This document shows, one piece after another, positions 53,404 through 64,000 of a stretch of 64,000 nt of DNA (position 1 is the stretch's first letter; each line of letters begins with the position of its first letter). The stretch comes from Anopheles merus. Taxonomy: Eukaryota > Arthropoda > Insecta > Diptera > Culicidae. The translations under genes and the position numbers were made by a program. The stretch spans positions 47,338,697-47,402,696 of the forward strand of contig NC_054084.1 in assembly GCF_017562075.2 (NCBI RefSeq). The letters run 5' to 3'. Under the pieces are notes generated by a model. The model worked only from the letters and a program-made list of their open reading frames with translations, ran no database searches and was not told the origin of the DNA.

Positions 53404-56400
53404 ATATATTGTCGAAACATTATGTCTAAAGTACAAAACATTATGTGCTAAAGTTGATACCTTATAGATAAAACTGAATAATTGAATATAACAATTTGAC
53501 GACATTTACTGTAATATTCATAGCTGGTAGTGTGTGGGAAGGCAATAATATTAATAATTCAATGTTCTTATCTTTACCACTTATTTCAACTTTATATTAA
53601 TTAAGAGCTTCTAGTATGTGCCCATTAATGCACATATGTAATGCAATGCTACATAGAAAACTATTTTTTTGTGAAAGTTCATTTATTAGAGGACAATAAT
53701 CGTTGACGAAGCGATTGCTATATTGTCTACATAATGCCTTTATACCAGTCCATAGGCTTACGCGAGGAACAATAGAAGCCACTTTAATAAATTTAAACAA
53801 CCTCGCAGCTATCCCGGTATCGCGAAGCACAGCAATCGCGATCACATTGCCGGGTATGGATTGAATTGAATCAAATGGTTTCACCCGAAATGGGCCCAGT
53901 TATCGTCAACTGTCAACAGGAACCGGGGCAATGCCGCATGATTTTTGTCGAGCACCAGAATTTTCCCCGGGGCAACAGGGGAGCGCTTAATTCGTGTGGG
54001 TCAATTTTTGGCTAGACTTGGTAGCGTTTGTGACTGGATCTAGCCAAACGAACAACGGTGTTCGTTGGGGGATTTTAACCGGATTTTCAGTTCGTTATCA
54101 ATCCTACCGTGTTATTGCACAGAATAACCACCATTGTCACACACACACATATATACACACACACATGCACACACGCACATGTTCAAGTGCATCCTTTGAC
54201 GTTCGTTTCAGTTGGCGTTGCCAAATAGTTGAACACAACAATCCCAATCCCTTCCGGTTCCGGTTACAGACGAATGACGGTGGTTTTGGGAGCGCAGCGG
54301 ATACCAGTACCTCGAGCGTGAGCCTTAGCCTGGCATCACACAAACACAACATAATCTCAACACACCCGGAAGAGCAATCCTGTTTGTGGCTTACTCCGAC
54401 GATACCACGTTCTTGCTCTCGGCCATCGCCCATTAGCAGACAACGTGATAGGTCATGGCGAGGGTCTCGGATTACCCCCACGGTATGATGACGTGGGGTA
54501 TAGTGGCTGGTAGAGTCGTTGCACGGGATTGTCGGTACAAAATGGACTATGCACAAAATGTTTCCCAATTTTTTGCTAGAAAAAAGGCTTAAATTCCCAA
54601 AAACTTTACCGAATACCAAAGTGAAGAGTTGAACGCTTTTCTGCTGCACGAGAACATTCTCGGTCTGCTCTGCGAACGCTGGATGGGAATTCGTCGGCCC
54701 ACTCACTAGTACATTCGCATTGTGTACCAACATTTCCAAACCATCCTTTGTTTTTTGTCTTCTTTCTGTTCTCTCCCTTACCAGTTGGCAATGCACGCGA
54801 AAGCTTGAGCAACAAATATCGCCACCCATCACTGTGAACAAATAAAACAATAACCGGTTGTTTATCCCGGTGCAAATTACAGTCCAGTTATCCGCCAAAT
54901 AAATCGACGAAATGGGAATGAAGCTCACTACCACCCTTTCTTTGTTCTTTCTCGCAAAATCACCCTCGCCGTAAACCACTTTTGGTGTGTTATTTTTTTT
55001 TTCATTTTCAGCTAGTTTCGATATGACCATTCGAACTACGATCACTTTTAAAGTCTGTGTTATAAAATGTGTAAGCAGCAAGCAACACCTTCCGTTTAAA
55101 AATTATGATGTTTAAGCTCACAACAAATTTTCCAACGGTTTTTGTTAGCTTGTAGAAAGCTATAAAAGTGAATAATGAGCCATAGTTATTGTAATTGTTA
55201 ATTGACTAGCAGGGAAAACTTATTTTTTTTCTCACCTACAGCCAGCTAGCTTGGAAAGTTAACACAATCTAGAATTTGACTGAAGTGTTGTCAATCTGAG
55301 TGAAATTCTTATTAAAATACTAGAAGTGCAAGTCAATTCCAAATTCAAATTAATCCAAACGTTTTCGACAGAATCTTATTATGTTAAACTATTTTTTTCT
55401 AGCATCTAATATTATATCGTCTTTAACAAGTTTTACAATATACTCATTTATATTACGTAACCATTTGGTCATTTTTTTTTGCTATGGAAGATGTGTAACT
55501 GAACCACGTTTGGCTTTTCCAGGACGAAGTTCATACGCCAGTAGACCACCTAGCTGTTCTAATATCACAAAATGTTGACTGATGCATAAAATAGTAAATG
55601 TTGTCAACAGCCTCAAGTGATCATTCACCACAACTAATTCGCTTAAAGATAATAATATTTGAAAAGTAAATCTCCAGAATTGTGCTTTGATGGGCTGTAG
55701 AACTAGGATTTGGGAATGCCATTTAACCTAAGAAACATGAAAGATCAAGTAAAATACTTGGCATTAAATTTATGATGAGATAATTTGTATCAAGCAGTGA
55801 CATAGATATAGTTATTTTAACAGTTAAAAATATAATAATGAGCTTGATAACGAGCATTGGCTTGAACCTTCTAAAAAAGATTTATTATTTCACGTTGTGA
55901 AACCGGTTAGATTTACATTCAAACCATTACTATAACAAACGGATTGAAATACGCAATCATATTATTTAAGTTAGGGAAAAGGGTTTTTTTCTGTAAATCT
56001 TTAAGTGTTTATTAATACTGGTATGCATTATCAAAATTAAAATATCCGTTTTTTTATATGTCTATTGAATCTGATAGAAATTTGTAGTAGCGGTTGTAGC
56101 ACCGGATTAATAAGTAGGAATAACACTATGGGATAACAATTTAAATTTATAAATCACCAGAAACAGTACAACGATAATGAAATAGCACACAGATAATGAT
56201 GGTGGCGATACCACATAACTTACAGTATATATGATAGAATTTCGTTTAGATTTATGTTGTGATAGTGTTTTTAAACGTTTTAACGGTCACTAGTTTTATT
56301 ATCTGGCCATTATAACTGTAGAAATAATTCGATTATTACACATAACCATTACTGATGTTATGCATATATGTCCAACCATCTGTTCTTCAGCTCGAAATCG

Positions 56401-59400
56401 AAATATTTTGTTAACATTAACTTTAATAAAAACCCCTTCTGTCATCCCAAATAAACGTCTTCCAACCTAAACTCAAATCCGCTACTTTGGACCCTTTTTG
56501 CTGCCATTGTACACTCTAGCGGAAAAGCGTTTGAGTGTAGCACTCGCTACTGGCAGGAAGAAGGGTAAAGACGTGCCTACAAGCGTCATATACCTACAAT
56601 ACGTACGAGCATGCGAGTTAACGTATATGAATCATAAATAATGCAATACATTGCTGAAATAAACTAAACATTATTCATGTTTAAAAGCACCTCGTGAAAA
56701 GAAGGCTGAGCGTACTTCGCTTGGCCTAGTACCTTTTGCCACTTCACAAACCGTGTCCCCCAAGGGCTCGGTGAGTTGCAGGAAAACTCTTTCCAGTGCT
56801 TTCCCGTGCACGATGACTAGCGGGCTGCCTGGTGGTGCGGTTGAGCTTTTCGATTTTGAAAGCACACGAACACAATGCCATCGCCCGCGTGCGGTGTATG
56901 TACAGGCCGGGAGGAGACGCAAAAATTCACACACCATGAATAACATTCACACTGTACCGATTGCTAAGTAGAATTATGATTATGTCGTGGGACTTGGTAT
57001 GAAATAAATATTGTTAGAAGGTTTGGAAGGAAATCTGTTTTGTTGAATTCCTTTTTCAACACATTTGTCTACATTCTGAAAAAAAAACACCTAAACGAAC
57101 CACTGGAGCATTTTATTTGGCAGTGAAAGTGCCCAAGTGAATCAATATTTGTAATTTACAACCATTCATTTCCAGTGTTGATTTGAAAAGACTGCTACTT
57201 GTTTCTTATCACTAAACCTTATAGATCCTTCTACTAAAAAACAAAGCGCTTTTTCCACCCATAACAGACTTTAAAATATAACAAATTCGTTGTAATCCCT
57301 TTCGAATGGATAAAACATTGATTTTACTGATTTTAAATAAAATTAATACACAATAAGTAGTGTGTTTCCATACGTGATTTGTTCAGTATTTCCTATCGAT
57401 AAGGTTATAATTCAAACAAATATATCTATGCAATACGGGTAACTAGCTCAAGGTAGTGTGACCGTAGAAATGAAATGAATGAATCGCTGCGGTAAGCTAC
57501 ATTAACCGATGCATAAGACGCTAGCTGAAGTAGAAACCAAATTAAGGCAAAAAACACTCCTTTGATGTCGTTGGTAGCACTTCAAAGGACCCCGTCGAAT
57601 GCTACAGTGTCGAAGTACACGGGAATACTCAAAGGTACTGCACCCAGAACGCAATGTTGCGATAGCTTCAATAGAGTTGTAGTTGCATTAGCAATAGAGG
57701 GTGTATTATTTCGATTGCACTCTGTAGCACATCATTGCAATCTGCACTGTGAAAGTGGTTATTTTTTAATAGTCCTCATTTCAATCGAACATTCTACGTT
57801 GGTTTTCTTGTTGCACTAGTGCTAGCAAACACTTTATGTAAACGTTATAAAAATTAAAAGTTAACTTCTACTCTTAAAAATCGAATAAGTGGCTTACTTC
57901 ATTGTTATTACCCCGTATCGTATCAACTGACTACTACTGAATATATGGTTCAATTGCTTTCCATGTTCCAATACAAACATCACATTTATCGCTATTACTA
58001 TACCTTATAATAATTCCCTTAAGGGATTATGACGATTGTACTTGGTGTTTTTTGTTGTTGCTGTTATTGTGAAAATCGTAATCCATTCGCGTACAATTGA
58101 AGCGCGCTGAAATTTACATACAATATCACCCCCTAGGGCCAGATTCGTTTCAATGATAAATGACATTTACCTTTCACTTGTTGCTGATGTTCTTTTTCTT
58201 CCTATCCTGCGTATCCCAACCGGTTCGACCCGAGCTAACGTTTGTTGAGGCGATTATTGAGGAAGGATTCACTGTTTCGCGGCACACTTCACACACTCTA
58301 TTATCGCAAGCGACATCCTGAGACTACGAAAACAAACTTATCAACATCAACATAAAGCACTCGCACACCACACACGTACGGCAGAAACAACATTTGCACT
58401 TCGGTAACTGACTGTGGAACAACACCAATCACCAATACACTTCACCACTTACTCGATGCAAATGAAAACATAACCAATTAATATTGATAACTGTGCGGCA
58501 AATGCCGCTTCGAAACCTAATGCTTTACACCCATTGAGTGATGAGTAATCACTGTAACAAAGTAAAAAAAGAACATAAAACGAGGGGAAAACTATTTGAA
58601 AAAAACTGAAATATTTCAAATAAAACCCTTCGCAAACACAAAATACACTACACTCAGAAAGATGCAACGCCCGATGCGTTCTGTAGCAGCAAATAGTAAT
58701 TTCTTAACAACTAGCACCATTTGCGCCGACACATAACCCCTGTTGGGTAACCACGCTCCGATGGGATTTACTGCTCGTGCTCAGGACGATATCACTGTCA
58801 GTCGTTAGAACGGGACTACAAGATGATGGCATCGATCGATCGATAGCAGACGCATTGGCCGTAGATTACCGACAGACATGCCAGTCTCGACCCAGATCGA
58901 CTTTTACTGTGCATTGCCGTTTATCAGCTGTTGTTCTTGGCACTGGATTTATATACGTAATATAAAACAGTTGCTCCGGAGAGCCTCTGGTTTGCTAGTT
59001 CACATCAATCAACATAATGCTGTGGCCTGCACATCTGTATTCTGCTTCGTCAAGCGCTTGTTTTACACTACCTAAAATAGATCACACAAAAAATAACAAC
59101 ACTTTAGTGTAGCAGCTTCTGTTGGAATACACGTACGCTCAGAGCAATTGTGCAATCCTTCCGACAGCCATTCAATGACTGAGGCAAGCTGCCATCGTGC
59201 AAGATAGATCGTGCAAAAAGGACATCCTTCGTTGGAGAATTCAGGAGAATTTTACGAGAGAACTAGCTGTTGCGAGAATCGTGAGAGTTGGGAAATTCCG
59301 TACACTGAAGGAAAAATATGAAAGAGAAAATACGCTCGGGAAAGTAAATAGCATACAGTGAGGATGCGTAACACAGTGTTGTTGATAGAAAGCCACGTGG

Positions 59401-62400
59401 CTTTTAAGAATGTATTGGTAGAAGGAAACCTATACATTATCACGAGCAATTTTATTTCACAAAGAACTGTACAGTTTCTATTAGATGACTATCCAAATGT
59501 GACTGATGTTTGAATGTTACAACCTTATTTTAGGTTTTTCACTGCAAAATTACATTTATAAATCGCTAAAATTACTATGTAAGGTTATGTTACAGTAAAG
59601 TAACGTGAAGCTTTTAATATAATACAACATCACTCTGAACGAATGTTGAATACTCCCTTGAATCAAACGATTATTAAGTATTATATTAAAAAAGGTAGAA
59701 TTTCTTTTTGACCAACAGTCTCAATTTTTTTAGCTAAGAACAGTTCCGTCAACGCGAAGTCGTGCTGTTATTTTGACAATTAAATTGCCGAAACCCAATG
59801 TCTCTTTGCAAATCGAGGTTTCCTGATTCTCCGTTACTAAATTGTAGTAATAATTCATTCGTTTTGATTACGTTTAATACGATACACTATTTGCATTAAC
59901 AACATACCGATTTTTCTAATTTAGTTTTTACCTACTACTTCCACATTGCTCAAATAATAATGCATCGTCGCATGCCATCGTTCAAGATATTTATTTACGT
60001 ATTTTCCAGATGCTCAATTCACTTCTTATAATAGACCTTATCCTTAAACTTCTTTCACCACTTTTACATCTAGCCTTTAAGGCCGGACAACACAGGGTAG
60101 CGAATTGAGCTATACTTCCAGTACATTGTTGCCTTTCTCCAATTAATATATTTTAAAAGCTAAATATCACATCGGCCAAACAACATCTAGCTGTGCTCGA
60201 TAAAGCAGGAACATTTAAGTATAACCAAATCCTTCAACACAGATGCTTAAATTGCATTAATCACGAGTTTACTGATCCGTAAGTTTACTGATATTGCAAA
60301 GCTGTACACAGTTTAACTGGTATTTTCGACATTATTTCGATGATTATGCCGGCAAAAGATAAAGATATTTTAAAAAATACAAACCACAGTGAAGTTGTTG
60401 TGCTGGACCAAATTTAAATTAATAATCATACAATCATAGAAACCGCAGGGCTCATGTTTACTTCATAGCAGGTGTAGTGTACGATCTAGGCGTAGCGACG
60501 ATCCGTTTTTAGTAAATAATCTATGTGTTATCGTTTTTCGCATAACATCATTGAATCGTCAAATTTTAAAGGAAGCTTTCACGAACATTAACATATACTG
60601 CATTAACATGTACTGCAGTAACACACCATTGAATGCTATGAATCGTAGATTTGATCAGTATTTGACTACCAGCTTGACTTCATCGTATAACACAATTTGA
60701 ATTATCCCACACATATCCATTACAGATTCGTAAATGCAAATGAAACGTGTTTCTATCTAGACTTAAACATAACATATTTTGTTAAACCGAATTTCAGTGA
60801 ATGAAATAACAATAAATAACTATAAACAATAGATCTACATATATGCAGGCAATCAACCAACATGCTGAAAGAAAATAGTCTCTTGCATAAAACGGAAGAA
60901 ACATCAACATAATCGTTTTTCATTTTAATGTTATCGTGACGCAATGTGAACTTGAACAACATACATGAATAGCTTTTAAACAATTTCGGACATACACTGT
61001 GGGACTGTTACCAATTGTTTAACAGTTGGCGACTGATATTTGCCATAGACGAGCAATCATATTTGGTTTAAATCATTAAAAACAAACTGGTGGTCGAATG
61101 TGGTGTCTTTCGAATAAGCCACTAGATTTACTCACATACACGTACATTCAAGGAAAAGAATTAGTAATCTCTACATGTAAGAAATGAAATGAGTTTTATT
61201 TCATTCGCTTCGCGGGTAACTGCTGCGACCGTTGGCTACGGAAGGTTATTTCAATAAAGAATTATTATCAGCGTAGGTTCAAATGCATAGGATACTTACT
61301 TCTGTTTTCATACCATTGTATTAATCATACCCTCTCATAACACATACCACTTGGCATTCATATTTTGTAAAATATTACCTGTTCCATTTCTTTATTATAT
61401 GCCGTTGCATTCCCTCCCACCCGTTTGATTTGCTCTCTTCGCTCCTGTTTCGATCCGTGAATTCAATCCAGCCCATCCCATGAGTATGATAAATATTTTA
61501 CTGTATCAATTAAAAACTGATTCACAGAACTTGCACCTAAAAGTTTGCTTGTTATGTAGAGATAATTACACTGAACTGCATACAACTATCCGTAAAAGCG
61601 TACAAAATCTCGCCACGCAAACGTATAAGGAATGTGAAACGTATTAGTGCTTCTCAGTTTGTTACATTCCGCCTTTCGGCATATCCCTACCTTTTCGTCT
61701 GGGGTAAGTTAAGAAGCGATATACCTATAGAACTGTTGTGTCTGTTTTATGCAATCAAACTCGTTGGAATGTCCGTTGAAATAATGCAGTGTTATTATAA
61801 CGTCTGGTCGTGTTGTTCTAGTAAAGAATGCTAACCTGTAAACTTGATAGATATTGAGAAAGAAAACATAAAACAATAGTTGTATGATGTATGCATTCCT
61901 TATTCTGATATGCGGTGTTCTAAACCCTTTTTTAGCTGCGTTTCTTCTGTTGATTATCGCCATTACAGTTGCTTCTAGTAGCTCTGATAACTTGCTTCCC
62001 GCTTTGTAGGGCAGCGTCGTTATTATTTCTAGAGTCTGTTGCACTAATAGCGTGTGTGCAAAATTATCTCCAATCGAAGATATTCTCGATCGGCGAATGG
62101 TGACAAATGGAAGAGTTAGAAAATTCGTTTGCTCCTATGCTGCGTATTTGTTAGTTTGCTACTTCGAGTCAATCAGCTCGAACGTTTTGAAACTATAAGG
62201 AACTGGTTATGCTACTGTAACAAGGTGTACAACGTATGACAGCTAACTGGAATATACGGTCAGCAGATGACAAACGGTAAACCAAACGTGTAAGGAACTT
62301 TTAGGGCCAATTTTTAAATGTACTCATTGAAGCAATCGCCAATAGTGTAAAGATTCTTGTTTGCTAATTAAAAAAAAAACATATTTTGAGAGATCGTTCT

Positions 62401-62723
62401 AAAACATACTAACATTAATAATAGAAAACTAGAAGGAAGCAATAATTTCATACATCATACCTATTGGTTTCGCTTTTCTGTGTTTAAATCGTGTACTCTA
62501 GCACATTGGAGTCACATTGGTGTTTCTCTCACCATATTTTATGCAAACTATCCCAAAATACAATAACGTTCGGAATTTCGCTACGCAATCCTTGTCAGCT
62601 CTGTTGTCACTTTTCATTCTAGGCTGTATAGATTAAGGAAACTAATAAAGTTATTGCAAACTATAAAAATCATTAAATGAGTATTTGCCCATGTTTCGAC
62701 TCCCTTAGTTATGATGTTCATCC
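53404..62723. other. 9.3 kb without a supported gene, downstream of the glycosyltransferase
   Basis: Contains the window's longest ORF (314 codons, 55081-54137 minus), which has no recognisable domain and ends in a (CA)n tract. A minus-strand stretch at about 58300-58180 ends in AAGTGAAAG followed by GTAAATG and could be an untranslated exon. A TTTATT (AATAAA on the minus strand) at 61391-61396 is one candidate polyadenylation signal for the glycosyltransferase, about 1.3 kb after its stop. Confidence 0.45.
53597..53884 (-). CDS. Unrecognised open reading frame, possible exon or relic
   Basis: Open from just after a TAA upstream of 53884 down to a stop at 53597 (about 95 codons), starting at GTG rather than ATG. 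The translation has a protein-like mix, for example NVIAIAVLRDTGIAARLFKF and CPLINELSQKNSFLC, in a region AT-rich enough that long open frames are not expected. I do not recognise a family. It could be a terminal exon, a decayed element or chance. Confidence 0.2.
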   Translation of the reverse strand: MKPFDSIQSIPGNVIAIAVLRDTGIAARLFKFIKVASIVPRVSLWTGIKALCRQYSNRFVNDYCPLINELSQKNSFLCSIALHMCINGHILEALN

Positions 62724-64000
62724 TTAACGAGTCTTGAGAATGACTTCCATTGGAACGGTCGCCGATTGCTGTGTTATTGCGCTGTTACTAATCCCGTTTG
62801 GATGGGGTTTGGTTGTTTCCGCCGGCTTCTTATCGTTTTCCGGTTTGAGTGGAATTCTTATTTTAAGTTCTTTTTTGCGCGTTGGAGGCGGCTTTGTAGG
62901 TGCCCTAGGAACATCAGGTAAACTACAGACATCCTTTAGGTAGTTGTACACCGTTCCCACTCGATCCAGCAAGCGGTTAGAATAGCGATGAGCGGTACGA
63001 TCGACGACCGATGGTGTTTTAATGCAATCATCTCCACCGAATTCACATACCTACAAATGTAAAAATAAAACATTCAAATCGAAACATATTTGATCGTAGG
63101 ATAAGAAGATATTTCTAAAGAAAAGCAGAAATAAATTCAAAAGAATTTATGTTTTACAGGTGCGTTTCGATAGCTTTTTCGGCCTACCCGGTAATGATGC
63201 AAAATAGCTGCATCCGCCGGAACGTTCAAGGACCCTCGACCCGGACAAAACTCCCACACGAAATGATTCCCTGCCTCGATGACAGCTTCCGGTTTGCAGA
63301 TGTATTTCGACCGCTGTTTCTGTGGATGCAGTTTCGATCTTCGGCGAGTCTTCCGTTGCGTTGTCAGCGCTGCCCGCAAGTGTGCCTGTCTGTCTGATGC
63401 CGTGTACATGTGCTCATCGTCAGCAAATTGTAGATAGAAAAATGCGTTCTGAAAAGAATACGCTCCCGTGTTGCGATTATTGATGCGCTTCGACAACCAT
63501 CTGAACCGACGTAGCGTGGGTGACCAGGGCAGGATGTAAGAAGAAAACAAAACACGTAATTATCGTCATAAGCAGAGCATCGAGTGTTATTCAACACTCT
63601 CACTCTTGCGCTTCACCGTAGCATATTTTTCAAAGGCATACTGAAGTGCATACTTCGGAACCACTTACGTGATGAGATCGATCAAAGTGTCATTGTGGTG
63701 CGGTATGATAAACTCGTCCAAGTCAATCAAAGCAACATGTGAATATCTGCAGGATGGGATAGCATAATTGATTATTATCTCGCATTTGCTGCAACTTGAA
63801 ACTGCCCCAGAGCATCGCACTTACCTGTACATACTTCTATACAAGCAGTCATTGAGTGATGCAAATAGCCCCTCGGTACGAATCTCTTTTTGGGAACGCA
63901 TTCGTAAATTCCATGGCAAAATATTTACAGTAATTTTTGGCTTTAGTTGTGCAGTATTGTCTTCATTGTATTTGGTAGGCATGTGATAAGAAGCATCGGT
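62724..64000 (-). CDS. Glycosyltransferase family 92 (DUF23-type) protein, C-terminal part, 4 exons, 5' end beyond window
   Basis: Exons on the minus strand: 64000-63825 (open to the edge), 63746-63669, 63500-63188 and 63050-62724, ending in TAA at 62726-62724. The introns are 78, 168 and 137 bp; all are GT-AG and join in frame, giving 297 visible residues. GT92 features seen: ILPWNLR (residues 27-33), SLNDCLYRSMYRYSHVALID (48-67), DLDEFIIPH with the DxD-like metal site (67-75), QNAFFYLQF in exon 3, SKYICKPEAV, and HHYRVCEFGGDDC (186-198) across the last junction. Family knowledge: GT92 enzymes are Golgi type II membrane proteins; C. elegans GALT-1 is a galactosyltransferase acting on core fucose. 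The substrate here is unknown. The signal anchor must lie upstream of the window. The last ~60 residues (from about 236) are rich in Pro and Lys (APTKPPPTRKKELK) and look disordered, which I regard as an unusual tail. I do not know an ortholog name. Family call firm; exon joins strong. Confidence 0.9.

Noticed and set aside
54137..55081. Longest ORF in the window (314 codons, minus strand)
   Set aside because: No recognisable domain or splice context, and the 3' end runs through a (CA)n tract giving CVCI/CVCV translation. Probably chance openness.

Overview
This is a gene-poor, AT-rich stretch of an insect nuclear genome, most likely an anopheline mosquito. Several copies of a roughly 200-bp tRNA-derived SINE ending in an (AAG)n tail closely resemble, from memory, the Anopheles SINE200 family. 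A second tRNA-derived SINE, a 5'-truncated LINE, several MITE-like DNA elements and long microsatellites fit the same picture. I see no prokaryotic organisation, no CRISPR array, no rRNA and no free-standing tRNA gene.

Only one host gene can be supported with confidence. At the right edge, on the minus strand, four exons joined by three short GT-AG introns encode the C-terminal 297 residues of a family-92 glycosyltransferase. It carries the DLDEF metal-binding motif, a conserved HHYR/CEFGG block and a basic, proline-rich tail. Its 5' part lies beyond the window.

Layout from left to right. 0-10.5 kb: non-coding, with two SINE copies and a 244-bp palindromic MITE. 10.5-22 kb: a third SINE, a 192-bp tandem duplication, a possible DNA-transposon remnant marked by repeated TTCAGTAA octamers, a SINE relic and a copy of the second SINE family. 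22.3-22.8 kb: a complete hAT-type foldback MITE with an 8-bp target duplication. 22.8-37.9 kb: non-coding, with another second-family SINE and a MITE. 37.9-40.9 kb: five long microsatellites, one being the tail of a LINE 3' end. 43.6-44.7 kb: a nested long inverted repeat with arms of about 375 bp. 45.5-46.6 kb: a LINE reverse-transcriptase fragment followed by a truncated SINE. 48.8-53.4 kb: SINE fragments, another repeat piece and a hAT-like element. 53.4-62.7 kb: non-coding apart from a few unrecognised ORFs. 62.7-64.0 kb: the glycosyltransferase.

The 62 kb left of the glycosyltransferase could be intergenic DNA or one or more long introns; sequence alone does not settle this. Nothing here forms an obvious multi-gene system. 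The most unusual structures are the palindromic elements, above all the nested inverted repeat at 43.7-44.6 kb.
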